Assembly: GCF_023278565.1 (NCBI RefSeq)
Contig: NC_064675.1
Coordinates: forward strand, 2,108,001 to 2,172,000
Direction: 5' to 3'
Source of the DNA: Colletotrichum lupini
Lineage: Eukaryota > Ascomycota > Sordariomycetes > Glomerellales > Glomerellaceae
DNA: 64,000 nt
Numbering within the stretch: position 1 is the stretch's first letter; each line of letters starts with the position of its first letter. The translations under genes and the position numbers were made by a program. Under the pieces are notes generated by a model that searched no databases, had not been told where the DNA came from, and saw only the letters and a list, made by a program, of their open reading frames with translations. Below, piece by piece: positions 13,082 through 25,060 of this stretch.

Positions 13082-13949
13082 CTAGATGACACCAGTCTCA
13101 CTGTACTCTTCATCCAATTCAGGATAGTGACGGTAAATGCCCTGCGAATAATTTTGTCTACGATCGCTAGCGAGGTATTCTTTGATCTTGGGCCGCTCCT
13201 TGACGGCCTCATAGAGCGCAAAGAGACCCTTGTAGTCGCCAGTAGCCTCGATTCGCTTCAGAGCATTGGGGAACGCGAACTTGAGACCATCGATACACTG
13301 ATCGAATTAGCATCCTTAGAACCACAGCGCTTCGGAAGCGATATCTTACCTGGAAGAGCACCAAGTCAGCGTATGTCAAAGAGCCTCCGTAAAGCCATGG
13401 ACCTTCGCCGCTGGCCTTGCTCTTGAGCACCCGCTCAAAGTACCCAAGGAACTTGGGCAACCGATTGGCGATGTAGTCCTTCGCCTTGAGTTTACTCTCC
13501 TCCTTCTGGTCCTCGTAGTACAGACCCGTCGCGATGGGGTGGTGAGTGTCGTGAGCCTCGTTGCTGAGTCCGTCCAGTGCAGTCAGTGCAAGGCCGTTGA
13601 CAATGTAGATGCCGTCGTCACCCTCTGAGATCTTGGGTGCGAGGCCGAGGCGTGGTCCGAGGTAGAGCAGGATGTTAGGCGTCTGGCTGATGAGGAGGTC
13701 TCCATGCTTCAGGATGGGAGGCGCCAAGGGAGGCGGGTTGTGTTCGTCGCCCAGGTTCTTGTCGTCGATCTGAGCCAGAACGCTCTTGACGCCGTCTTCG
13801 ATCTGTGCGGTATCGGTGTATTCAGCGCCGGCCTCCTCGAGGAGGAGACGAACGTGTTCGCCGCGGCCGGGGAGGCCTGGCCAGTAGATGAGTTCGTAGG
13901 AGACGTCCTTGGAGGACTTCTGACGCTTTGCGCTTGGTGTTTCGGCCAT
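13082..13949 (-). CDS. Glutathione S-transferase
   Basis: Soluble GST that conjugates glutathione to electrophiles; 271 residues from exons 13949-13350 and 13297-13082. The 52-bp intron (GTAAGA...CTAAT...ATCAG) joins in phase 0. The N-terminal thioredoxin-like domain begins at about residue 17 with YELIYWPGLPGRGEHVRLLL; Tyr22 is the likely catalytic tyrosine, Pro78 the conserved cis-proline, and Ser88-Gln89 (ISQTPNILLYL) sits where the glutathione gamma-glutamyl group is bound. The C-terminal helical domain contains WLYGGSLTYADLVLFQ, the usual N-capping Asp region of GST folds. The length is slightly above the typical 210-240 residues because of a short N-terminal extension and the tail. It lies next to the P450 in the same orientation, which would fit detoxification, but coregulation is not shown. 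Confidence 0.9.
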
Positions 13950-14802
13950 TGCTTCGGTGTATGGGGTGTCAATGAGATGGAATGAGCTCAGGGGCAGTCA
14001 ATTGAGGCTTTGAGGAGGGCACAAGCGTATGGTATGGATGTGGCGGTGAAGAGGTGTGTACTAGTTGAGGCTTACATAGGAAGTCTGAACCACGGGCGGC
14101 TCAGCATGAAGTCATAGGGCGCGGTCGAACCATTCCGCCGCAAGGGGGCCGCAGCGGGGTAGTGGGGTCCTTGTAGCCGATGGCGGGGCACGGCGCCCTT
14201 GAGCCCCGCTCCGTATCGCCTGCGGGTTGCTGCAGCTCAGCTGTGTCTTTGTTATCTATGGAATTAGCTGAGACCTCCCCTACTAGAGGAGACAACGTGC
14301 GGGCTTTAGTTTCCAATGGCTAGGCTGTGTAGGATCATGTAATTCCAGTCAATTGATTTCATTTTGATAGGGAAAGTACCTCGATATGTGCACATCCATC
14401 TTTGGCGGTCCGTACCCCAGTTCCACAACGCGGCATGACATGGGAAAGTTTACTCCCGCATCCGAATTCCCCGCCGGACTAAATGCCTTGGCTTCCGAGA
14501 AGAACACTACAGTACAGGAGTGTCAGCTCAGCTCGATTGAAGCTCTGAAGTCTCCATACGGTCAGTCATCGTCCCACGTAAGCAGGCTGAGATATGCAGT
14601 CTGCCGGATCTTTTCTGCTTCCGCAAGGGGTCCCGAAGCCAGCTGGTTCAGCTTCTGCCCCGCTTCTGCCCTTCCAAGTCCTGTCCAACCGACTTGGTTC
14701 CACACTGGTTCGCGAAAACGAGGCTCACGGTACAATTTGACGTATCCAAAGAACTCATGATGTCCCTCATGTTCTTCTCTATGCCAACAGTCCAATGTAC
14801 AA
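13950..14802. other. Intergenic between GST and P450
   Basis: 853 bp, including a GC-rich patch at about 14100-14220. An open frame at 14562-14810 (minus) starts inside the P450 stop region and has no recognisable domain, so it is not called. No RNA gene or repeat was identified. Confidence 0.5.
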
Positions 14803-16480
14803 TTAGCCATCGAGCTTAATCAAGCATCGATGACCGCTGGGAACCATCAGGAAATGCAACGCTGGCTCCATATCCTTGTCGCACATGCCTTCGAGATTGG
14901 ACACAACTGCTTTCGGGAAAGCCTTGAAAAACCTGGCAGTGATGAGCCGAAGCTCTATACGAGCCAAATGCCTTCCCAAGCAAGCTGTTTCTCGCTGTCA
15001 GCAAAGCGTTTTCTCGACGGCGAGAGCTGCCGTGGTTCGGAGTAGTGCTTACTTCGGGCACCACCGCCAAAGGGCATGGTGCAATCCTTCATCTCCTGCG
15101 TGGTATTCTCCCACCTCTCGGGATAGAATCTATAGGGGTCAGGGAATGCATGTTCGTCCCGGTGAAGACTGTACGCCTGCGTTGTAACAGTGAATCCTTC
15201 GGGAATAAATTGTCCCGCAAGCTCCGCGCCGCCAGGGGGTACAATTCTTGGAAGCCCACACGGCAGAGCGGTGTAAAGCCGTAGTGTCTCATTTACAATC
15301 CAGTTCACATACGTCAGCTCCTTCAACTGATCGTATGTGTAGTTGTCCGGAAGAGCATCCAGCTCTTTCATGAGCTTGGCTTTGATCTCGGGAATCTTGC
15401 ACACCGCCCAGACGAGGTAGATCATCGAGTTGGCGGTCGTGTCGCTGCCACCCACGATGAAGACCTGCGCGTTGTCGCGGATCTCGATCGGGTTCCAGGT
15501 CTCTTCTTCGCCGGCGTTGTAGAGCTTGGAGAAGACTGTCGGGTGGGGATCTGATCCAGTCTCTTCGACGCGCTTAGCGTGGCGGTCTAGGGCACCCTGA
15601 GCGTAGTCAAAAGTACGGTATTGGACTGCGGTGGCTTCTTTGAAGACTGGAATCGGAAGGTAGAGAGAGATTTGGGCGATTGTGGGGAACATGGACCGTA
15701 ATCCGCCGACGAAACCGAGACTAACGAAGTCGTTGACAGATCGGTTCTTCTACTCGAAACCATGGATTTTAGTGCAAGCCCCAAATGTCTCGTCGGAACT
15801 TTGAAGAGGATGCCACATACCTTGCCGCTTTCCAAATTGCCGAAGGACTCTCCAAAGGCTAGATCACCGATAACATCAAACGAGAGGAACATAAACCACT
15901 TCGCAATGTCGGCTGCACCTCGAACCTTGTTTTCGTCACGGATGCGCTCAATGGCCAAGCGGACCTTACTGTCGATGCGAGGGAGGAACGTCTTCAAGCC
16001 AGTCTCTGACATGGGATTTGACAACAAACGCTTGTACTTGCGGTGGATCTCTGGGCGTATCTCGTTGAACACGCTAGAGGAATCCGTGATGAGAAGTGAG
16101 TAGAATGGCGACTTGAAGAATCCAGTCTTCACGCTGTGAATCCGCTGGCATGTTGGTGGATCAGAAATATCGACCTCGTGTGGACTGTATCGCACCACCG
16201 GCCCGTACTTGGCGTGTAGATCATGGATCCAATCGGGGTGGTGTGCTGTGATGACCTTGAATGTCGATGGCAGTGTTGTGAACCTGGTGTACCATGGCCC
16301 AGGAATATTCGACAAGGGGTTTGTGAGCCCGGCATAGACGTACTAGCAAGCCATTTGTCAGTGGTAGGTACTTTTAGATACATCAGTGAGAAGCCCGGTG
16401 AGTTGGAAACGTACCGCAGCCAGTGCGATGCATACGAGCGCACCACCGAGATAAACAGGATTCGTCTTCAAAATATCCAT
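14803..16480 (-). CDS. Cytochrome P450 monooxygenase
   Basis: Heme-thiolate monooxygenase, 488 residues. Four exons: 16480-16415, 16342-15821, 15749-15053 and 14984-14803. Introns are 72, 71 and 68 bp, all GT-AG, and the phases agree. An N-terminal membrane anchor (about residues 8-24, VYLGGALVCIALAA) is followed by the proline-rich hinge NIPGPWYTRF. The I-helix oxygen-binding motif GGSDTT is at 296-301, the K-helix ExxR at Glu350-Arg353 (NETLRLY), FYPERW at about 404-409, and the heme loop FGGGARTCLGRHLARIE has Cys430 as thiolate ligand. All hallmark residues are present, so the enzyme looks functional at the ER membrane. The substrate is unknown. It could belong to a secondary-metabolism or detoxification clan, but I cannot assign a CYP family. 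No CGG-N7-CCG site lies upstream, unlike in the cluster beyond element D. Confidence 0.92.
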
Positions 16481-17416
16481 CTTACTAATAGTGACACAAG
16501 TTCATTAACACCACTAACTATTCATCAACTCAGCGTGAACACAAGACACGTCGACTTTATACGACCAGGCAGCAGGAGTTTGCCGACTCTGCCAACGATC
16601 GTCGGAATCCCCCAACTTGACCGACCAGCGATATTGGTCAGCTGTAGCTGATCGTATACGGCGTTTGAAACCAGACTGACGCGTGATGCGTGTTCTACGG
16701 TTGCTTTGGGAATCTGTCCTAGCCACTCAGGTTGGCGTACAAGAGGAAGCAGGGGCCACGGGGGAACAGCTGGAGTCGTCCGGTCTACAAGGTTTGGAGC
16801 TCAGACATGGAGTCCGTCGGCACCCGTCCAGGATGCGATGGGCTTATATGATCAAGAGCATCATCGCGATGATGGCTAAAAAAGATAGGCACTGCAATGT
16901 GTGGGACGAATAAAGCCGCTGGCTCCGGCCTATGCTAAGGCAGGAATGGACAAAGCCAAAGTCCGTCACATCTAGTCTCGGACGAGTTCTGGGCAGCGTA
17001 GGATTCCAATTCCGTCAGTGTCGCGACAGTCCGGAGCAGCCGCAGAGCCGCGGAAAGTCCTCGGTCGATCTGTGGTTATTTAGCTCCGATCGTTCCATCT
17101 TCTATTTTCAAGTTACTTTTGACAAAAGCCTGTGTTGCGTCACTGCTGGACTAGGAAGGTAAGAAGGTAGGGCATAGATCTTAATAAGACGCCTGGCGCC
17201 CAATGCTTTTAGACTCAGAGATCCCTAAAGTATCCCACCTTACCCCCTAAGCTCAGACTTTCCTTATTAAAAAGAATGACAAGGCAGAAAATTCGGGTAA
17301 GATTCCCAAACAGAGTCATTACCCAAAAAGACTTTTACGAACACAGGCGAGACCGGGTCCTCTTAAACGCTAAATTTTCTAGACTTTTTAATTATTTAGT
17401 ATATAGATTCGAAGCT
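16481..17416. other. P450 upstream region, ending in the target duplication of element D
   Basis: 936 bp with no supported gene. The first ~680 bp have normal composition. The last ~150 bp become AT-rich towards element D, consistent with RIP spreading into its flank. The last five bases (17412-17416, AAGCT) are the left target-site duplication of element D. Confidence 0.6.
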
Positions 17417-17598
17417 TATCGTAGAATTACTATAGGGGCATCGACGTATATAAAAAGAACGGTTATTTATTAAAAATAAAAAATAGGTACGAAACTCGCT
17501 CTAATATAAAAAGTACGAGCAAAGTAAGCCTTAGTAATTATATAACCGAGGTTACGTAACGTATAATAAGGCTATAAATAGTTAAAACTATTATAATA
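17417..17598 (-). repeat. Element D left LTR (3' LTR of a minus-strand element)
   Basis: 182 bp, equal in length to the partner at 24720-24901. Heavily mutated. It aligns through the shared ATAACCGAGGTTACGTAACG segment. Confidence 0.88.
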
Positions 17599-18331
17599 TA
17601 CCCCCCTAAATAAATATACGTTTAGAAAAAACGTACTTAACTACCTATATTATTATAAAAAGGTCCGCTAAAAGCGGAAAACTAAATATTAATATATAAA
17701 AATCTATTTATAAAAAGAATTATAAAATAAATTAGTTTATACGTAGAGTTATAAGCGAGGGGTAAATTGGCCGTAAATTAACCTCCGTATTCGTTATTAT
17801 AAATAATTTTAAAACTATGTTATTAATAAAAAATACGACCGAGGGATAGCCTTTTATTAATTAAATAATTAACTTATAAGTTAAGGGTAGTAAATATATA
17901 AGTTTCTTATTACTACTTATAATACTAACTTTCTTTCCCTTTTTAATTTATATTTATATTATTACTATACGTATATACCCTTACTTTTTGCTTTTATACC
18001 CGCATTCTTATATATATATATTATTAAAAAAAGATTTTTATTAATAATATCGTTTTATTTAAATATTACTAAAATAATTAGTTAAAAACCGTACTCGTAT
18101 TATTATAATATAAGAGGCTAAGAAATATAAATACGAGGCTATGGCTTTAAAAAAGAGTAGTAGCTCCCCTAGCCCCCCTTATAAGCCTAAGATAAGTAAA
18201 TAATATTCCCTTATTCTATATTTTAGTTATAATACGGCCTTTATTTATTTAATATTAATCTAATTATTTTATTTAATAAATAGCGGCCTTATAACTAAAT
18301 AAATTATTTGAGAAAATAATAAAAATAAAAA

Positions 18332-18535
18332 GGGTTTATAACCCCCTCCCTCGCTCCCTCTTAAAAGTTAAGAAAACGTCCTCGTTTTTTGAAAAAAAAA
18401 ATATAAATAAAGAGGGTTTATAACCCCCTCCCTTACCTCTTTTTAAAAAAAAAAAAAAAAAAAAAAGACTTTCTTTGAAAAAATTAAAAAAATTAAATAA
18501 GTTTATAGCCCCCTCCCTCGCTTCTTTTTAAAGAG
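18332..18535. repeat. Three tandem copies of an ~83-bp unit, with an A22 run
   Basis: The landmark GTTTATA followed by a C/T-rich block (CCCCCTCCCTCGCT-like) recurs at 18334, 18416 and 18501, giving periods of 82 and 85 bp. The copies are joined by A-rich stretches, including 22 consecutive A at 18445-18466. It lies within element D, near the end that would be its 3' side. Confidence 0.75.
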
Positions 18536-20279
18536 TATAAAATAATTAACTATATATATAATACCTTTTTAATTATTATTATTTATAAAACTAATTCTTA
18601 ATAATAAACCTTCTTAATATTATTTTTAGTACTAAAGTTTAATATAAGTTAGTATTTTTACCTCTCTTATTTAGTTATAAATACTTTAGGTATATTAAGA
18701 GCGCCCTTAGTAACTATTTAGATAGCATATACTTCTTAAGTTCGTATATTAATAATAAATACTAATATTACTAAATTTATAGAAAGTTAGGTTATACCCC
18801 TATTTTTAAAGGGTATATATAGTTCTTAAGTATAAAGTTCTTATACCTTAAGTAAAAAGTAATAAAAAAGTTAGTAATAATTATAATTATTAATATAGAA
18901 CTACTTATATTTTATAAAATATATTCTAAACTATCCTCGTTCTATTTATTATTTATAACTTAATATATAAACCTTAACTTACGTAATAATAGTATTATAT
19001 AAGGCCTTTAAATATAATAATTTTTTAAATAAGGGTAAGAATAAAGGGGTTTATATAAATAAGGCCCTAATAAGAGAAGCGTTTATAAGTACTCTTTTTA
19101 TACTAAAAGCGTTATTAAAAGAACTTATTAAGGACGTAACGGTATTAGCTACTTTATTTATAAAAGTAAACGGTATTTAAATTAAAATTAATATTCTTAT
19201 TAGTTTATATATCCCTCTAAGTATATAGCCCGCGTTTAAATCTTTTTTAAATAAATACGTACTTACTTCTTTAAATAAATAGCTTCTTCTTAAGTAACCT
19301 AACGGGGTTATTAAAATAACTTTATACTCTCTAGTTATAAACTACGTTTTTTAATTAAAAACTAGGCCCCCCGGGCCGTTTTATTACTTTTTAAACGTCC
19401 CTTTATTTAGTATAATTATTTTTTATATATTTCTTATATTTAAGCGTAGTATAAAGTGCTCGAACTTTGCTCTAAAAAGGTTTTTTATAAAACTACTAGC
19501 TAGTATTTTATTTATTAATATATAGACTATTTAAAATAAGCCTCTCGAGTACTCTTATTATAATTATATATTCTAAATATTAATATAATATAAGTGAGTT
19601 AAAATACGTTCCCCTTCTTCTATTATAAGTTTAATTATTTAATAATTATTACAATATACTTTTTATATATTACTAAGCTTAAGTAAGATATTTTTAAAAA
19701 GGCGTTTAAAAGCGAGTATTTTTTAACTATATATTTTAAGCTTAGTAATTCGGCCTCTATAATCAATATAATTATTATATTTTAATAAGCTATTTTTTAT
19801 TAAACGAGGCTATTAAAAAAGGAAATTATAAAACCTTATAAGGATTTTTAAGTCTTTTTATTATTTATAAACGAAGCGTTACTTATAATTAGTAATACTT
19901 AGTTACTCCCTAAGATTTTAAAATGTATTACTAAGTATTATATATAAAAAAAGTATTATATAACTTAATTTATAATAAAATAATACTAACGGGACGGGTT
20001 TATTAAGAACTAAGAGAGTAGAGTATATATAAAAATAATATTAAGCCGAATTATAATTATTATATATAATATCGATCCGACCTTTTTTTAAAAAAACTTA
20101 GTCTCGCTCGGGGATATAATCCCTAAGTTCTTTTAAATTAGGACTATTAATAACGGTATTATAAGAATAATAAAGTTAATAAGATCGAACTTTTTAGTTA
20201 TTTTTTAAAAATATTAATTATAGGCTAAGTAGATCTTCTTATTTGATTAATTACGAACGACCCTTATTTTAAAATACTA

Positions 20280-20760
20280 CGAGACTAGCCCTTAGTTTTT
20301 TATTTTGTATTTCTTTTTAAGTCCTTTAGTTACTTAACTAGCTTTATAAATATAGTTTTAATAATAAAAAACGAGAATATTATTTACGTAAAAAAGGACT
20401 AAGACTTTTTTAATAAAATCTTAGAATAGGTACGGGTCTTTATTTATAAATAAGAGACCTAGACTTTTAAAAATTAATATTAACTCTTTATATTATAATA
20501 ATAGAGCGTTATGGGCGCTATATAGGGCCCGCTTAAGTTCGACGCATATCCTTAGCTTATAAAAGCTATTTAAAAGCTTATAAATAATAAGGGGGTCGCT
20601 TAGTTTTTAAATTACGTTTAGAAAAGCGTTTATAATATTATATTAATAAACTTTTAAATTAAATTAGGTAATAATAGCTATAACTACCCTAAATATCTTA
20701 ATAACTAGCGTCGCTACGTATATTTTTTTTAAGGAGTATCGTTTTTAAAAGTCCCCCTTA
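20280..20760 (-). pseudogene. Degraded reverse transcriptase segment of element D
   Basis: Minus-strand frame with copia reverse-transcriptase character: the YD-INAFLN block, the ALY-block and YVNN at 20390-20379 in place of YVDD. It contains internal stops of the type produced by C-to-T and G-to-A mutation. It is non-functional and identifies the superfamily and orientation of element D. Confidence 0.8.
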
Positions 20761-23700
20761 ACGTAAATTCTCGCTTTATAATAATCGAGGTAATGATTAT
20801 TATTAAGTTTATAATTAAATACTTATTTAAAGAGTATTAACTTAGAAATAACCGACGCCTTATTAATTACTTTTTAAGTATTTATTTCTTTTAGCTTTTA
20901 GATTTTTAACCGTACTACTTTTATAAATTAACTTTTTAAAGGTTTTAGTATTTTAAAAATATCTTTTTACTTCCCTAGAGGGATAATTAATTAATTTATA
21001 TAGATTTAGTTAAATTAAACCGTAGTTAATAAAACGTACTTCGTTCTATTAATTATAATATAAATATAATAATATAATATTTAATACCCCTAAGTTACCT
21101 CGTTAACTACTTTTTACTAATTAAGTATATACGTATTAAAAAAGGAGTCCTAGTCTCTTTTTACTTAAATATAAAAAGAGTACTATCCGAGTTACTCTTA
21201 TTAACTCGAGTTTTAAATAAATACTTTTAGTAATTAGTTTCTTAATTTCTAGCTTTATTTAGTATACTCGTCCTCTTTTTAACTATATATATTAACTATA
21301 TTAGAGTTACTAATTAAGTTATTTATTACTCTTATTTTTTAATATAAGCTCGTTTATTAAAAGAGTTCGTTAGGGTCTAATTAAATAAAAAGATCCTTTT
21401 TATAAAAGCTTTAAAAAGTCTCTATTTTTATTTATATATATATTATATTTTTAATCTTTTTAATAAAAGGATCGACTTTCCTTACGGCCTCGTTTATAAC
21501 TTTAGTTAGCTAAGTAAGGTTTAAATCTAATTCTAAACTTTTAAAATTTAAAATTAATTTAAAAATAAGTAATTACTTACTTCGTTTATTTAAAAACGAA
21601 CTAAGCTTTTTTATAACCTTATTTACCTCTTATAAAACGAATATAAGTAGTAATAACTATTTTTTATTATTAATTAATGTAACCTCCTCCTCGTTTATAA
21701 TTCTAAGTAATTAGAGCTTAGGTTCGATTATTATAAATAGCTATTAAATCTTATTTACTACGGCCCTTAACTTGGGTAAACGAATTACGGTTTTAGTATT
21801 ATTTTTTAAATAAAAAGTTATCTTATTAAACGTTATATTTTAAATAATAATAATTTTTAAAAACGAGGGGATTTGAATTTTATATAAATTATGGGCGTTT
21901 AGTACGTAACTTACGAAATACTTAATATATCCCCTCTATTTTATTAATTATTGCTACTTAAAATAATAAGCAAACTAAACTTCTTTAGTTTAAATTAATA
22001 ATAGCTAGTTAATACGTTACCTAGGGCTAATATTATATAAGTAAGCTATAGCTAATATAGTTTTTACTTAGAGTTCGTTTAATAAAATAGCTATTAATAT
22101 TATATTAATCGCTTTATTAATAATTTCCTAGCTAGCTCGTTCCCATCTTCTATTTAGTTTTTTTATATATAAAAAAGTAATTTTTAAATCTATTCTTAGC
22201 TCCCGTACTTATATTTAAAAACGAGTTTTATTATTAATTACGATTATTATACGTTTTACGTTTTATTAAATCTTATAAATAGCTACGCCTTTTTATATAC
22301 GTACTTATTATTTAAAAAAGTATAAGACCCTAAATACTATATTATAAGTCTTTATAACTTATAAAAAGACAAAAATCCTACCTAAATACTCGTTTTTAAC
22401 TAATATTAACTACTTATTTTATTTATAAATTAGTAAGTAGTTAAAGAGGTTTTATAAAATCTTATAATAGGGTTAGGTTACTCTTTGTTCTAAAGTACGT
22501 TATAAAATAACTTATTTAATATAAATAGTTATATAATATTAATATTTTAAATAGCTTAGTTTTTTAATCCTTACCTCCCGAGCGGCTAAAACGAGCTTCT
22601 TAAGTACTATTAATATAAAATATTTAAATCTAAAATACTAAAACTAAGCTATATCTAATCGGTCGTTCCTTAACTAGTATAAAGAATATAAATATTAAGT
22701 ACTACGTACTAGAATTATATTAATAAGCGAAGACTAATTTTTAAATAAAAAATAGGACGAATAAGGCTTATATTTTAAAAAAAACTAAATTAACCTTCTT
22801 CTTAAGCTACTTAATAATAACGTTCTTAAATTCGCTACTAAACTAAAGGGTATAATTAAAACCTAAGTACTAAATACTAATTTTTTAAAAAAGAGCTTTT
22901 AATATAACGTTTATATAAAAGTTCTTAATAAAACTAATATTATAAAAAGTAAAATACTCTATCCTAGGCCCCTTTAGTTTTATAAGGATATTATATATAA
23001 TCTTTATTCCTTTAGTAATAATAAAATATGAGGCCGTTTTAAAATTTATATTTTCTAAGCTATTACTTTATTAAATAAAATCCGGCTTTAAAAACGATTA
23101 GTTATTAACGGGGTAAATAGTACTATAATTATCTATAACTATACTTTTAAAAAGGAGGTATAGGTTAATAAAGGGGATAAAAAAAAAAATTTACTATTCT
23201 TATTTATTTCCGTACTTAGTTTAGAAAGTAAACCGACGTTAATAATTATAACTACGATATTTAAAAAATAAGTTTTTTAAAAGTTCTTTTTATTACTTAG
23301 CTTATTAATTTTAGTTATTTTTTTAAAGCGACCTCGGTTATTATTACTCTATTTAAAAAGGGGTTTTATATAGATCTAGCCCTTTTAAATAAAATTAGTA
23401 TAGAGGTTAGTATACTTTTCTTAATTTAAACAGGAAATTATTTTTTAAGCATTATTAGCGCTTAGCTAAACATATTTTAACTTTATTTTATTTATTAAAA
23501 TAAGCTTTATTTTTATATAATTTATTAGTTTTTAATAATAAGTCCCCTTATAAAAGTAGTTAATAAACGAGTTAGGAGTTATTTCGTTTTATTTAAAAGG
23601 ATTTAAGTAATTTATTAATATTATAAATATTATAAGGGTTCGTTTACGATTCTTATTATATATTACCTTTTTATATAAAAAGTTGTTAAAGATCTTAGTA

Positions 23701-24719
23701 TAATACCCTATATTAAGGATCGCTTCCCCTTTTCGTTCTAATTTAATAATTTTAATAAGCTCCTAGTTAAACTAGTTTAGAATAAAGTAATATATAATTA
23801 TATAAAAAAAGGTTTTTAAAATAAGGGTCCTCTAGATTTTAAGTAGCTTAAGTTATATTATTTAATAATAAGCTAAGAAAAAGTCTTTAATCTAGGTTAA
23901 TAAGCTAATATTAAAGTTCGCCCTATTTATAACTATGTTAAATTCCTCTTTTATAATTATAAATAAACTAAAGTCGTTTAGTACGTACTTTTACTTAAGA
24001 ACCTTAATTATAATATAAAAAGAGTAGTCTAAAAAATCAATAAGCTCCTCTTTTATATTTTCTAAGATTTCTTAAGTAATTATAAAAAAGATCTAACGAT
24101 TTATTAATTTATATAATCTCTCTCTTCATAAATAAAAAATCATCTTAAATACGGTTTACTAAATAAAAAAAGCGTATTCCTTAATAAGCCGTACTTAATT
24201 CGTTATTATAACCTTCGGTTTTATTAAAGTAATTAGTTACTTAATTTAATCGTTTTTAATAAAAAGTTCGATTATAATTTCGCTTTCTAACTATTCGGTT
24301 TATTATTAAATAAACTCCTCGAGTTTTTATTAATATTTAATTAAGGCCGTTTTATATACTTAATTTTAAATAGTATTTTATATCTTAATATACTCCTTAA
24401 TTAAAAAAATAGACTTAATAAAAAGAGACGGATTTAATAAAAAAATAAAGTTATTTAAGTTTAGTAAGTCCTAAACGTCTTTTAACTAAGCCTTAACTTA
24501 TAAAACGAGGTACTATTTAAACTAATCTTATTAATAATTAAGCTTTTACCTAAGAGTATTAGTAGTTTTTTTAAAAAATATTAGTTTATTTAAAAATAAA
24601 CTTAATGGACGTAATAATGGTTAAATAATATTATAAAAAAGGATATAATAAAACGTAGTCCTTAAGAAATAACTTTTTAATAGAAGTATAAGGGTCTAAG
24701 TTAGAGCTAAGTTTATAAT

Positions 24720-24901
24720 TATTATAAAATTATTATAAGAGTATTAACGTATATAAAGAGAACGGTTATTTATTAAAAATAAGAAATAGGTATAAAGCTA
24801 GTTTTAATATAAAAAGTATAAGTAAAGTAGGCCTCGGTAATTATATAACCGAGGTTACGTAACGTGCGGTAAGGCCATGGATAGTTAAAGCCATTACGAC
24901 A
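24720..24901 (-). repeat. Element D right LTR (5' LTR)
   Basis: 182 bp. Its outer 45 bp (about 24857-24901, ending CCATTACGACA) keep CpA and TpG sites that are mutated in the left copy, so the element edge escaped much of the RIP. Confidence 0.88.
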
Positions 24902-25060
24902 AAGCTCAAACAAAACAACTATCACCGTCTCAAAGGTGTCTATGCCAAGACTTAAAGGCAAGTTTAGCAAGACAGGGCAGCGTATACGTCAAGTCATCCC
25001 GAGAGCTTCAGAAACCAAACTGTCGCTCATAGAATCTATACTATAATAGGCAATCAAGTC

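Larger units (their letters stand above)
17417..24901 (-). mobile_element. Ty1/copia LTR retrotransposon D, complete, RIP-mutated
   Basis: 7485 bp bounded by two 182-bp LTRs (17417-17598, 24720-24901) and flanked by 5-bp duplications AAGCT (17412-17416 and 24902-24906). The LTR ends were TGTCGTA...TACGACA; the left end now reads TATCGTA. Minus-strand translation gives a degraded copia reverse transcriptase: a YDIINAFLNV-like motif, then an ALYSAHNALLL*YKEL-like segment, then YVNN at 20390-20379 (the family has YVDD; the two Asp-to-Asn changes are the G-to-A type made by RIP). LTR-LTR differences that I aligned are transitions. Stops sit where Gln or Trp codons are expected. No intact coding frame remains. 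Confidence 0.9.

Noticed and set aside
14562..14810. 82-codon minus-strand frame overlapping the P450 stop
   Set aside because: Starts out of frame inside the P450 end and has no family resemblance. Judged chance.
17276..17473. 65-codon plus-strand frame
   Set aside because: Runs across the element D target duplication into its LTR, so it cannot be an ancestral gene.
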